From contig CM060732.1 of NCBI GenBank assembly GCA_030704615.1, positions 82,359,171-82,423,170 on the forward strand: 64,000 nt of DNA, given 5' to 3'. This DNA comes from Takakia lepidozioides. Its lineage: Eukaryota; Streptophyta; Takakiopsida; Takakiales; Takakiaceae. Positions 21,919 to 33,111 of the stretch are shown piece by piece; the stretch's first letter is position 1; each line of letters begins with the position of its first letter. The position numbers and the translations under genes were made by a program. The notes below the pieces were generated by a model. It had not been told where the DNA came from and ran no database searches. It saw nothing but the letters and a program-made list of their open reading frames with translations.

Positions 21919-24743
21919 ATGTCAGCCTATTGGGGAAAGTACGCGGGTAATGCATATGAACTCAAACTTCATTTAAGCTTGCCTTTTTTTCTAGTGCTAT
22001 CTTCACTAAATTCTGGTCTAGAGATTGACTTGAAATGCAGGACTAGAAATCAGCAAGGAGGGATTAATAATTACCTAGGAATACTACCCATTGTGCCAGT
22101 ACCGTCCAGTAAGTTGGTGCTATAGTCTCAGCATTCCCCGCAATCGTTTTTCTGATGGCCGCCTTTGCCAGTTGGTTTCAGGCACGATCTAGGAAGCATG
22201 TGCGCACAACAGCGTCTAGACACTGAGAAATGGTCAGACCCTCGGAACAACGTCTTCTCGCGGAACAAGATAATCTGCTATGAGATTATAGCACCAACTT
22301 ACTTGAGGGTACTGGCATTATGGGCATGATCCCTAGCTGCATTGCTTTTATCCCTCCTTGCTGATTTCTGGTGTAGTGATTGATTAGATGTCAGGCCTGC
22401 GGAATCAGCAAGGAAGGATCAAAGCAAAGCTGCTAGAAAATTGCCCATGTGCCAGACTTAGTGCCCTCCAGTACTATGCTGGCTATAGTCTCATAGTAAA
22501 ACTTGTTGCGACTATTCTATTCCGAGGGTCTAATGACCAGTGTTTCATTAAAGCCCCTTCTTTGTGTGTGATTGCTATCGTGTAGGAAACCAAAATGGCA
22601 AAGGCGCCCATCAGAAACACGCTTGCTGGAAATGCGGTTGAGTCCCAAACACTAATCCTCCTCTTTCTTTCCACGTCTCCTTTTTACTTGATTCGTGAGT
22701 CGGTTTTTGTATGTGATCAAGTGTAGTCACAACCCATTGTAACCACCTCTCATGATCATCCACGGTTCCACACAATCTCAAGTAAATCTGGGACTGGAGA
22801 GATCAAAAGTGGCTTCCAACGTGCAAGTGCTACATGATGTTTGTAACCTGTTGAGAGAGTTAGCAAGCTAGAGCTTCACTTAACCATGATAGAGACATCC
22901 ACTCTAGAGAGACATGTATGTATGTTGCACGATGATTATATATTGCTCGGTTTAAACGCTGATTGAAGCTGAAACTCACTGCACAAAATGCTGGGTCAGT
23001 GTCCGGTATAATTGTCCAGACATCTTGGTAAAGAACCAAGTTTGATAATGGAGATTTTTCTTAGGATTGCACCCTGCAATCGTTCGAACAGTGACCCTGA
23101 AAATGGACTAAAGTGCTTAGTTATATAGGTGTCAATTTTGCGTCCGTTGGGCACTAGTCCATATGTAAGTATGTACCTGCAGTCTATACTCATGAAACAC
23201 TTCACTGCAGAGCTAGTGATGTGTTGTTGTCGATTACGAGGTCCCTCAACATGGTCCCTTTCTGATTTTCTGATCTTGAGCAGTGACAAAGGAAATTCGA
23301 CTATACATTAGTTGATCCTTGCTGGTCACTGGTACTGTTTAAAGTCTCTAGACTTTGTGCACTGTTTTCAGTCAGGACTGCATGTATAGCTGTCTAGTCA
23401 CAGTCCAGAGGCCTGAGCAGATTTTTCAGCCTTGCCGTTGATTGAATTATGTATATGGTAAAGTTTCTCATGTTGGTAGCATACAGCTCGCATAGATAGT
23501 TGATTGTCACCTACTGAAACAAGTGATCTACGTTCAATGGGGTGAATCCCATGTAAGCTTAAGCGGCCAATGTACTCATTCCTGAATCGAGTCAAGACAG
23601 AAGCGAGGAAGTTCCAGGAAACAGAAAGTGTGGCCTTCTTCGAATTCATGTACAGCACACAGTGCATGCTCAAACAAGAGACTGTGTGCTTTTTTCGCTA
23701 CAGATGAGCTGATCAGGACCGCCAAGTACGTCGCCACACCAGGGAAGGGGATTCTGGCGGCCGACGAGAGCACATCAACGATCGGAAAGCGGCTGGCGAG
23801 CATTAATGTGGAGAACACCGAGAGCAACAGGCAGGCGCTGCGCGAGCTGCTCTTCACAGCTCCCGGAACCCACCAATATCTCAGCGGCGTGCTCCTCTAC
23901 GAAGAAACGTTGTACCAGAAGACCATCGCCGGCAAGCCCTTCGTCAAGCTCTTGGAAGAAGGCGGGGTGATGACGGGCATCAAAGTCGACACTGGCACCG
24001 TGGACCTCGCAGGCACCAACGGTGAGAGCACCACCCAAGGCCACGACAATCTCGCAGCGCGCTGCAAGAAGTACTACGATGCAGGCGCCCGCTTCGCCAA
24101 ATGGAGAGCCGTCCTCAAGATTGGGCACACCGAGCCCTCGCAGCTGTCCATTGACCAAAACTCCCAAGGACTTGCTCGCTACGCGATCATCTGCCAGGAG
24201 AATGGGCTGGTTCCTATTGTGGAGCCTGAAATTCTGGTAGACGGAAGCCATGACATTCGCAAGTGCGCTGAGGTGACCGAGCGCGTGCTTGCTGCCTGCT
24301 ACAAAGCTCTCAATGATCAGCATGTGCTGCTGGAGGGCACTCTGTTGAAGCCCAACATGGTGACACCGGGCTCGGATGCCCCCAAGGTGTCCCCCGAGAT
24401 CATTGCCAAGTTCACAGTGCGAGCGCTGCAGAGAACGGTGCCCCCCGCTGTGCCTGGCGTCATGTTTCTCTCTGGCGGCCAGAGCGAAGAGGAGGCCACC
24501 ATCAACTTGAACGCCATGAATGCTCTCCAGACGCTCAAGCCATGGACGCTCAGCTTCAGCTATGGGCGTGCTCTGCAGCAGAGCGTGCTCAAAACTTGGT
24601 GTGGTGAGAAGAAGAACTGGACTGCTGCCCAGAGGGTGCTCTACAACCGTGCCAAGGCTAACTCTGAGGCCGTCCTGGGCAGATACAAGGGAGACTCCGG
24701 AGGAGACGCTGGGAGTCTCCATGTGAGAGACTATAGGTACTGA
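21919..24743 (+). CDS. FBA: Fructose-bisphosphate aldolase, class I, cytosolic type
   Basis: Two exons: 21919-21946 (MSAYWGKYA plus one base) and 23704-24743, joined at a GTAATG donor and CTACAG acceptor, giving 355 residues against about 358 for plant cytosolic aldolases. It cleaves fructose-1,6-bisphosphate to dihydroxyacetone phosphate and glyceraldehyde-3-phosphate in glycolysis and gluconeogenesis. Active-site residues are in place: Asp30 (LAADES), Lys142/Arg144 (AKWRAV), Glu183 (VEPEI), Schiff-base Lys225 ([11 protein letters not shown]) and the C-terminal Tyr355 (RDYRY). There is no transit peptide, so it is cytosolic. A longer open frame starting at 23628 reads through the end of intron 1 and is not the true start; the short first exon restores the conserved N-terminus, and the phase-1 split at the codon for Asp10 is consistent with this. 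Exon 2 is much more GC-rich than its surroundings. Confidence 0.95.
22035..22376. mobile_element. Foldback (MITE-like) element in aldolase intron 1
   Basis: The ends are long imperfect inverted repeats: 22042-22128 begins AGAAATCAGCAAGGAGGGAT, and 22272-22372 ends with its complement (CCTTGCTGATTTCT). The arms share the blocks GGTACTGGCA and AGTTGGTGCTATA. The roughly 140-bp loop has no ORF. A target-site duplication is not clear. A partial second copy lies immediately downstream. Confidence 0.75.
22400..22640. mobile_element. Second, truncated copy of the foldback element
   Basis: It begins GGAATCAGCAAGGAAGGATC, then matches the loop of the first copy read on the opposite strand: TTCCGAGGGTCT, then GGCAAAGGCGCCCATCAGAAA against GGCAAAGGCGG and CCATCAGAAA. 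Its far inverted-repeat arm is missing. Both copies are spliced out with intron 1. Confidence 0.65.
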
Positions 24744-25030
24744 TCAATTCACCTTGCCAGAGCTCACACTGGGTGCTTGAAAGAGGTCGATGATGATGAC
24801 GATGATCCAGCACCCAGCTTGGCAAGACCAACTGTACTACTACTCCATTAACTTCATTTTTCACCTCTAGAAGTATCTCCAAGCTCTCAGTCATCATAGA
24901 TCTGTATGCACACCCATTTTTTTGAAGTGGAGGGACTGCTTAGAAAAGTGCAACTCTTCTCAAGTATATTGTATCGTTTCATGTTCAATGTAGGATCCTG
25001 TGTATATTTGACACACTTAAGTGATCATGT

Positions 25031-25036
25031 AATAAA
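25031..25036 (+). terminator. Candidate polyadenylation signal of the aldolase gene
   Basis: AATAAA lies about 290 bases after the aldolase stop codon, in a T-rich 3'UTR context. Confidence 0.5.
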
Positions 25037-25414
25037 GTTCTGTGGAGTCTCAATCTGGAGCAGGAAGTGATACAAACCTTTGGGGCCCCATCTACCACAA
25101 ATTGCCATTGAGCTTGAGGGGGCTCAACTCACTAGAGTCAAGACCACTGGCTGGTTCTATGGTTATCGTTCCCTTCAGAGTTGAATAATTGCATTGATGT
25201 TAGAAGCCCACCAGCAAAACATACCCCTTGTCTGTTGATTAGCTTGTCCTGGGTGGCTGGTCTGGATGTTTCCCCATCTTTTGATGTGTGCGCCTCCCCA
25301 CTCTCAGAGGTTACTTTCCTTGGAACCTTCTTAATAAGCTATCACCTTACTTGAAAGAAAACAAAACAAAAGAAAACATTCATGGGAGTCTAGGTGATGG
25401 TATGAATGGAAATG

Positions 25415-26230
25415 TTATCCTTCAAAATGACTTGAACGTTGGAACATTGGGACTTTTTGCACCCTCATTTTCCCAAGTCGACCTGGCAAAGTCATCCCCC
25501 TGTTCTCCTGTCTTCCAAAAAGTGCTTCACTGCTGGTTGAGGCTGACCAGTAAACCCCACTTTTAAGAAGCTCCTCCGTCTGCACAAAACTCCTATTGCC
25601 ACCAAAAGAACGAGTCACCTGCACTCCAATCATGACCCAATTGGGGTGTGTCAATCCAACCACCTGTCCAATGAAAAGATGGGGCCCGGTGTTCCCCATA
25701 GCTGATCCTATGTATTCTCCAACGTGTTTTAGAGAGACCCGGTTTAGACATGCTAGGCCCCCTTCTACTGTCTGCAAAACAAGCCTCAATATGATATGAA
25801 AAAATTCTAAGTAATCTCCAGTGGACTCCACATAGCCATTGTTTCTGAACTGTTTGTTGTAATTCTGAGCAAGATATTGTAGAGCCAATCGGCAAAGCCC
25901 TGACTGTAGCTCAATTGCAGCTGTTTACCCAGAGCCCACTGCAGTAAAAGGATGATCATGGGGCTTTTACGACCCAGCTGATTCGTCAACACACCACCTT
26001 TGGACATGTGTACGACTAGGCTCTTTGACTTTGTAAATCAAAACAGTCCACTTTGATATATCACAATCTTTCCGCAAAACACTCCCATCTCCGTTGAGCT
26101 CTACAATCAAATCAACTGTTCCTGGTACAATGTCAGAAAATTTGAAGAGCCTTGGTTCCAGCTAAACTGCAGTTCCCCCACAGACTCATGAACAGACTCA
26201 ACAGGTAACCTGGCAAGTACAGGATCTTCT
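25415..26230 (-). pseudogene. Unrecognised decayed coding stretch
   Basis: Several minus-strand open segments follow one another in shifting frames and look protein-like: FKFSDIVPGTVDLIVELNG (about 26130), then WALGKQLQLSYSQGFADWL (about 25900), then LNRVSLKHVGEYIGSAMG (about 25700). At least one frameshift and several stops separate them. I do not recognise the family. It could be a gene fragment carried by a transposon, or exons of an unrecognised gene whose boundaries I cannot place. Confidence 0.35.
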
Positions 26231-26972
26231 ACCTACCTCCATACTGAACAGACGTATTTGGAGGACTCATCAAACGATTGACACTTGTCATGAAGACTCA
26301 CACTTGTCAGGGCACTGAACTAAATACCAAAACCAGGTTGGTCGAACAGAAGGGAAAGGGCAGTCATCAGACTGACGCATCAGAGGTGACGGACCACCCT
26401 GAACGTACTCACGAGGGAAATAATGGTTGAAAGGCGACAACCAAGTTGATGAGTGTGTGCAAGGGATAACAGGATTAGTGCTTAAAGTGACCATGAAAGT
26501 GACAATTTTCAATAGGAACAGGAGGGGCTGAGAGGGGAGTAGAGAAGAGTAGAGAAGCTTAATACAAAGCTATGTTTGATAAGAAGGAGCTTACTACACT
26601 TCTGGAAAACTGAAGTAAGACTCAAATCTGTAAGAGAAGAATGTCCTCAGCCAAGCCCTAGCTACTTTTGGCCTTCCAAAAAATCCTTAAACTCATAGGG
26701 GGTGCCTAGATCTGCCAGACATTTGGGTATGGAGTAACAGGCTGATTGTGGAATCTTAATACACTATTGCAGAAGAGATATGAGACTTGCATGTCTAGAT
26801 AATCATGATGCCAAGCTCTAGCATGACCATATGACACAGATGAGTATTACCATATGTACAGTGAAGACTCTAGGCTACCAACCAAAACTTTCAGTGCAAG
26901 TCACATCTCACCTCATGAGTTTGATGCGCATGTATACACATATTCTTCCATGCAGATTCTCCACTGTCAGTA

Positions 26973-29158
26973 TCAGTATAGCCTGCCACTACATTTGGCT
27001 GAGCGGCACTCACAAGCCTTGGTGGCTATTTTCCCATTTGCATCTAACACACCATTCACAGTGTAGCCGTAGTCATAGGTGAGCTCCTTAAATGCCGGGA
27101 TATTCTCTGTTGCAAACAACATCACATGTGGAAACCTGAAGTCATGGTGGTCGTAAAGAACACATTGTACAAATAAATTGGGGTTGCAGCTGTGATTGAT
27201 GAAGCGAGCAAGGCTGCCAGATTTTCTGGCATCTATCACAAACTCAGCAGAATCAGGCAAAGGGCAAGTTGGCGAATCCATGGTACTCTCATCGATCACA
27301 TCTGAGACGTCCCCCCAGCGCTCTGCGTTCCCCTTCTTGAAATCGAGATTAAAGAGGTACTCATCATTCTCCAGCTCATTGGCTGTGCTGGCGGCTAGCA
27401 TATCCCCTGTGTACTCTGCAACAAAGCTACCCGACGGAATAATATCCCACGACCGCACACCCCAGCCAGTATTTGCTGTCTTGAAGACTTCCAGCCGGTG
27501 TTTCATACCCTTCTGACTCACTCTGTTATAGCAGTTTTCGTTGCACTTGCAGTTGGGACCACATTCATATACAACCTTCCGTGCCCTTACAAGATGTCCA
27601 TTGTAATTGTAAGCCAGTTGGCCACCATGGTTTCTGGCCAGACAGGAGCAAGACTTTGCGTCATCGCATCCATCCTCACAATCACAGCACTGAGGGGCAG
27701 CAGGCCTTGGTATACTCAGTGGAAACCTCACTGTTGTGGTGTACTCATAAGGCTCTGGAAGCCTCCTGTCTACATCCACTGTGTTGACGACGTACACGGG
27801 CAACCGTTCCATCTTGTAAGAGATGTCCTCTAAAACCACACCCTCGCGGAGAGATGAATTGTGGCTCAACCTGCCCATGAACTTCACAACATTTGACCCT
27901 AGCTCAGGCTGACCAGGCAGGCGGCGCAGGAAAAATTTAAATACCATGTATTTCTCTTTCCCCGAGTCTTCCATCCAGTACCTCTCAATCTTGTACAATC
28001 CATCATAGGAGTATATTTTACCGGAAGGACTGCTCCCGGGCATCTTACATCCACGAATCACTCGAACAGGCAAATTTAGCTTGCAGCTGTTCTGCAGTGC
28101 TAAATTTCCTCTCTCGGCCTTTTGATCATACCCCTCCCGCTTGTCAGCAAAGTAATTGTTTCCGCCCTGCCCTGTGTATACTAACGTTTCCCCGTTATCC
28201 TCATCATCATAGCCCCCAGAGACAATGACACTGCATGCTACATGTTTCCCCCATTCAGATTCGGTACCAAGCCAGGCGATACCTCCTTGCGATTGGTTAT
28301 GCAAACCAACCAAAAGAAGCTCGAACCTGTAGAAAAACTGGTCTCCCACCCTCACCCCTGGATGTATGCCCACACCTTTGAAACTGAACCGTTCCCCCCT
28401 GTTCAGAATCTCTTTTCCTGCCCTCTGTTCTGGTCTTGCCCCACTCGGACGGACTCCTGACTTGTGTAGAGTTTCTCGCTGATGCAGGAAAGACCGTCTG
28501 AGAGCATCAAAACGTTTCAGAATACCTTTCACCTTGGTCCTGGCCTCCTCCTCATCTGCCTCTTCCAATTCCTCGCCGATAAATGTGACTGGCTCTGAAG
28601 GCGCTGTCTCCACACAAAATTGCGTGCTCTCTTCCTTGGCTGGTCCCTTCGCCTTACCCTTACCCTTCACAGCTTGCACCGTCACTGTCGACTTTTTTAC
28701 TTCCCGTGGGTAGCACTCTGGTGGCCAGTCTCGTAAAGCGACAGGCTTAGGCTTCTTCACTACTGGGACGAAGGTAGACATGTCGATCTGCCTCCGTTTT
28801 CCAGCCTGCATTTACACACACCATTCAGCTCGCTGCTCAACATTCTAGTCAAACATCAACTCTCAAAACTACATCCCAGCGTCAGATACATCAACAATTT
28901 CTTTCACCGCTGCATGATTCAAATGCTCGTTGTACAGAAGACCCCCAGCAACCCTCGACTGACAGTTCCTCCACTTACGTCAGGAGAAAGCTCCATGCAG
29001 TCATCGTCCGAAAGGTTCGAATCGGAGAGGTGTTCCACAATCGCCAGATCGTTGTATGTGTCCATGATTTCCTTGTCAGCAACCTCGGAGCCGCATTCGG
29101 TTGCTACTGAAGGACCCTCCCTCGTACCCGAACCCTGAGGATCCAACCCCACTTCCAT
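26973..29158 (-). CDS. SUVH-type histone H3K9 methyltransferase, SUVH4/KRYPTONITE-like
   Basis: Two exons: 29158-28979 (60 codons, ending before GTAAGT) and 28805-26973, giving 670 residues. The order is an acidic N-terminus, an SRA/YDG domain about 203-315 (GVGIHPGVRVGDQFFYR, VSGGYDDEDNGETLVYTGQG), pre-SET cysteines about 433-490 (CCDCEDGCDDAKSCSC, CGPNCKCNENC), SET about 498-640 with NHSCNPN (597-603) and ELTYDYG, and post-SET CECRSAKCSGRLY at the end. SRA binds methylated cytosine and SET deposits H3K9me2, which in Arabidopsis feeds CMT3-dependent non-CG methylation. The FVQCVLYDHHDFRF and VNGVLDANGK segments resemble SUVH4 more than SUVH1 or SUVH6. Catalytic and zinc residues are intact. 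It is divergent from the PPR gene, with about 680 bp between the starts. An ATG at 28811 would not be used if the intron is spliced. Confidence 0.94.
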
Positions 29159-29838
29159 AGAATCTGCAGAATGTCTATCGCTGACAGCTCCTTGGAATGT
29201 GAGAGACAGATTCCCGCGAGTCCTAAGGCCTGATTGTAATTTGTGGGGCTCACATCAAAACATTTGCAATCGTCATATCTGACGGTTCCGACTGAAATAG
29301 TCACTGACAGTTACCTGAAAAAGTCTAACCTAAAGCCAATGCCCCAGCACTGAGCTCTTTGGCTTACGTGCGCTCTGTTTCTGAAGCCTTCCCTTCCCTT
29401 CCCTTCCCTCAGCGTTGTAAAGTGTCTTTCCTTATGCACCTTAGATACAGGGAGATGGGTTTGACAAATTTAGCACAAAATCCTCCCGACTCTGTTTGCC
29501 AGTGAACAAACATGCTTCTCCGCAGTGCAGGACGCGGATGTAGCAGCTGGTGTCGGTGACATGGGTTTACAAAGACGAGTATGGAGTGTTGGGTATGGGC
29601 ATACTTCCTTCTCTCTTGTAATTCATTTGAATTGGGTGTGAGGGTCCTTTTTGAACTTCAACAAGGCACGAAAACTCAACCTTGGGCAAGATGTAACTGG
29701 TGTTGCTCGGTGTAATGCTCACCAAGACGAATCTGGAGTGTTGGGTATGGGCCTACTTCCCTGGAATGCCTTGAGAATACAGAAGGAGTAGTTAACAAAT
29801 CTGTGTAGATGTAGCTGAATGCTGGTCTCTGTGAAGAG
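29159..29838. promoter_or_regulatory. Shared upstream region between the SUVH and PPR genes
   Basis: These 680 bp separate two divergent start codons and must contain both promoters. It holds a (CCCTT)n microsatellite at about 29388-29410 and a direct duplication: a 36-bp core (GTTGGGTATGGGC inside) at 29573-29608 and again at 29725-29760, 152 bp apart. I see no assured TATA boxes. Confidence 0.45.
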
Positions 29839-31857
29839 GTGACATTGAAGAGCCGAGAATGCTACTTGTATGATCCGTTGGATTCTGTGTCACGCAGGGC
29901 GGTCTGTAATCAAGCACAGGGGTTTATTGGGCAGCAAAGAGGGGGCAAGGGCGTGGATTTTGGTCTGGCCACAGACTCCAGTGCTTCTAACGGATGGAGA
30001 AGACAGAGACGAGTTTGGGAGGAAAACAACAGTCACACTTGTGGAAGCAGAGGGTATGTCGGCACAGTTTACCATGAGAGACGATTGGAGGAGACAGTCC
30101 ACAGGTTGGATGTGATGGAGCAACGAGGCTTTCGGCCATATTTTGAGACATGTGTGAGTCTCTTGCAGGAATGCGCAAAGACGAAGAACTTGGCTAAGGG
30201 CAAGGGGGTGCATGCTCACATCATCAAAAGTGGGTTCGAGCCAGACATCTTTCTGGGAAACACACTTGTCAGCATGTATTTCAAGTGTGGTAGTGTAATG
30301 GATGCACGCCAAGTTTTCACCAAAATGCCTAAGCGAGATGTCATCTCCTGGAATGCCATGATTGCAGGATTAGCTCAGCATGGTCATGGCGACGAGGCAT
30401 TCCAACTTTTTTCTCACATGCAAAGAGAAGGCATGAGAACAGACAAGGTCACCTTCATAAGTATCCTCAAGGCATGTGTCACCCCAGCAGCTCTGGAACA
30501 GGGTAAGCGGCTCCATGCGGGCATCACCGAAGCTGGATTTGAATCAGATGTCCGAGTGGGGACCGCACTTGTCAGTATGTATTGCAAGTGCGGAAGTTTA
30601 GGGGATGCGCGCCAAGTGTTCTTCAAACTGCCTCAACGGAATGTGATCTCATGGAATGTGATGATTGCAGGATTAGCTCAGCATGGTCATGGCGAGGATG
30701 CTTTCCAACTCTTTTGGGAAATGCAAAGAGAAGGTATGAATGCAGACAAGATCACTTTCAATACCCTTCTCAAGGCATGTTTCTGTCCAGCTGCTCTGGA
30801 ACAAGGCAAGCTGGTTCATGCAGGCATCATCAAAGCTGGATTTGAGTCAGATGTCCGAGTGGGGACAGCACTTGTTAGCATGTACTGCAAGTGTGGTAGT
30901 GTGGAGGATGCGTGCCAAGTGTTCTTCAAAATGCCTGAACGGAACTTGATCTCATGGAATACCATGATTGCAGGATTAGCACATTATGGTTCTAGTGAGG
31001 AGGCATTCCAACTCTTCTGGCAAATGGAAAGGGAAGGCATGAAGGCAGACAATGTCACTTTCATTAGCATTCTTGATGCATGTTCAATGCTAGCAGATGG
31101 CAAGCGAGTCCATGCCTGCATTATTAAAGCTGGGTTTGAGTCAGATGTCCGAGTGGGGACTTCACTTGTGAGCATGTATTGCAAGTGCCAGAGTCTGGAG
31201 GATGCTCGACAAGTGTTTGAGAAGATGCCTCAGAGAGATGTGATTTCATGGACTGCTATGATTGCAGGATTGGCTCAGGAAGGGCATGGTGCAGAGGCAT
31301 TGCAACTCTTTCAGCAAATGCAACAAGAAGGTGTGCAGCCAGATAAGGTTACTTTCATTTGCATCCTGAACATATGCTCCAGCCTAGCAGCTCTGGAGGA
31401 AGGCAAGAAGGTCCACATCAACATCATAAAATCTGGATGTGATTCAGATGCCCGAGTATGTAAGGCCCTTGTCGACATGTATGCCAAGTGTGGGAGTCTG
31501 GCAGATGCACAGCAAGTGTTTGACAATAACCGGGAACGAGACATTGATGCATGGAATGCGATGATTGTAGGTTGTGTCCAGCATGGGCAAGGTAAGGAGG
31601 CCCTCCAACTCTTTGCACAAATGCAAGAGGAAAGTGTGAAGCCAGATGCCGTCACTTTCGATGGTGTTCTCTCTGCATGCAACAAAATGGGCCTAGCGGA
31701 TGCGGGTCATCGTTACTTCCTCTCCATGAGCCAAGATTACGGCATCACACCAACAGCAAAGCATAATAGCTGCATGGTTGACCTTCTTGGTCATGCAGGA
31801 GGCTTGGAAGAAGCAAAGGAATTCAGCAACAAATTGGCAACTGAGCCAGGTGCTTAG
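29839..31857 (+). CDS. PLS-class pentatricopeptide repeat protein, C-terminally truncated
   Basis: A 672-residue frame without introns. From about residue 95 it is a nearly unbroken run of PLS-type PPR units (for example GKGVHAHIIKSGFEPDIFLG, DARQVFTKMPKRDVISWNAM, then EGMRTDKVTFISILKAC). Such proteins bind organellar RNA and, with E and DYW domains, direct C-to-U editing. Repeats 3 to 7 are very alike at DNA level, suggesting recent duplication. The frame ends with LATEPGA and a TAG where an E domain should begin (P-D-A-V-x-W-G-A-L-L in intact relatives). E/DYW-like sequence continues in broken frames to 32266. I see no clear organelle transit peptide in the first 60 residues. It may be a pseudogene or a P-only protein that relies on a partner. 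Confidence 0.85.
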   Translation: MTLKSRECYLYDPLDSVSRRAVCNQAQGFIGQQRGGKGVDFGLATDSSASNGWRRQRRVWEENNSHTCGSRGYVGTVYHERRLEETVHRLDVMEQRGFRPYFETCVSLLQECAKTKNLAKGKGVHAHIIKSGFEPDIFLGNTLVSMYFKCGSVMDARQVFTKMPKRDVISWNAMIAGLAQHGHGDEAFQLFSHMQREGMRTDKVTFISILKACVTPAALEQGKRLHAGITEAGFESDVRVGTALVSMYCKCGSLGDARQVFFKLPQRNVISWNVMIAGLAQHGHGEDAFQLFWEMQREGMNADKITFNTLLKACFCPAALEQGKLVHAGIIKAGFESDVRVGTALVSMYCKCGSVEDACQVFFKMPERNLISWNTMIAGLAHYGSSEEAFQLFWQMEREGMKADNVTFISILDACSMLADGKRVHACIIKAGFESDVRVGTSLVSMYCKCQSLEDARQVFEKMPQRDVISWTAMIAGLAQEGHGAEALQLFQQMQQEGVQPDKVTFICILNICSSLAALEEGKKVHINIIKSGCDSDARVCKALVDMYAKCGSLADAQQVFDNNRERDIDAWNAMIVGCVQHGQGKEALQLFAQMQEESVKPDAVTFDGVLSACNKMGLADAGHRYFLSMSQDYGITPTAKHNSCMVDLLGHAGGLEEAKEFSNKLATEPGA

Positions 31858-32266
31858 ATGTGGGGTGCCTTGCTTGTACAGAGCCTGCAGATTACTTGGG
31901 AATGTGGAACTACCAGAAACGCAGCAGATTGTATCCTCAAGTTGAAACCACAATTTGCAGCAGGGCATGTGCTGGCTTCAAACATCCATTCTGGGCTAGC
32001 GAGTGGGATAAGCAGTAAGACTAAAGAAATAGATTGATCAATAAGGACAGCATACACATCACACCAGCAAAGAGGTGGCCATTTCTTTGGGGCTTATCAA
32101 CACCCCCCCTGGACCCAAACTGCATAAGAAAGAACCTTCGGGTATTTGGAGATCGCCACACAGCCACCAAATTGTTCTCCAAGATTGTTGGGTAAGAAGT
32201 CGCCGAAGGAATGCGAACTGTTCCAACTCAAAGAACGGGTTTTGTTCTTTTTGGGATTCGTGGTGA
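31858..32266 (+). pseudogene. Decayed E and DYW domains of the PPR gene
   Basis: Right after the TAG, the reading MWGALL continues the E domain, then shifts frame (LKLKPQFAAGHVLASNIHSG near 31940). The part that should link E to DYW is missing or unrecognisable. DYW remnants follow: AISLGLINTPPG (about 32078), a shifted NLRVFGDRHTATKLFSKIVG-like stretch, and a terminal KNGFCSFWDSW stop, corresponding to KNGxCSCGDYW. Several indels and a deletion separate the blocks. The zinc/deaminase residues are therefore not encoded in one protein. Confidence 0.8.
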
Positions 32267-33110
32267 TGAGGACACAAGTGCTCGGTCAAAGTCTTGTAAG
32301 CTGTCTGGCTAGGGACACTCCAGTTCTCATGGATAAAGACTTTCTTGCCCTCTGTGGACTAAAGGACTGCCAAAGGGCCTCCTGACGATGGGCACTGAGA
32401 GGAAGTTCAAGCCTCAAGAGTAAGTTGCATACCTCTCGACAGTCCGGGTCAATCCAATGTTCAGAAAATGAAGCACTTGGTACTCTGTCAGACTGCACAG
32501 TGTAAAAGCTAAATCAATTTTCTAGAGCAGAACCGTGACAAAAGAGTGTGGTTGTACAATATGTACAACTAGGCACATAAACCTACTCCACAAAAATTGA
32601 AAATAAATCTAAGAGAGTGTGTGTGGGACAAAAACATACCATAGGTGGCAGTGATCGCCCACATAAACCTAAGTACACAAGTACTTCAAATTAAATTTGA
32701 GAGAGAGAGAGAGAAAAGTAGCATATGTGTGTATGCTTCTACTTGCCAAACCCTAAGACATTAAAATTAAAATTAAATATACAGCATAGAGATATATATA
32801 GAGAAAGATCATTTATGCTTGTCAAATCCCATAACATATATGTGGAAGTGCTAAAGTCTCTCTAAAACCTTGTCACTAGGAGAGTATCTAGCAATGAAAG
32901 ATATTTCAAAACGCATCTTATATTGCGGAATGCTTGCATGTAATCTGATGAACAATCGGTCAAAAATTCAAAAATGAATGGCTATGGTCGGTCATCGTTA
33001 TAATGACACTTTATAACTATAGTTGTTTGTTTTATTAGTTTATCATAATAATAATGCACACACAAATCAATGCGTATTAATGATATCTCATCCACTTAAT
33101 ATACAATGCA
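32267..33110. other. Intergenic; no gene seen
   Basis: It contains the second copy of a dispersed repeat (32445-32509, matching 20907-20974), a GA microsatellite near 32700-32715 and AT-rich sequence. Confidence 0.4.
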
Positions 33111-33111
33111 T

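Noticed and set aside
23628-23703. In-frame ATG upstream of aldolase exon 2 as the start
   Set aside because: The residues are unlike any aldolase N-terminus, and the exon at 21919 with correct phase restores the conserved one.
23775-24722. 315-codon minus-strand open frame opposite the aldolase
   Set aside because: It is a shadow of the GC-rich aldolase exon; the + strand encodes a full conserved enzyme.
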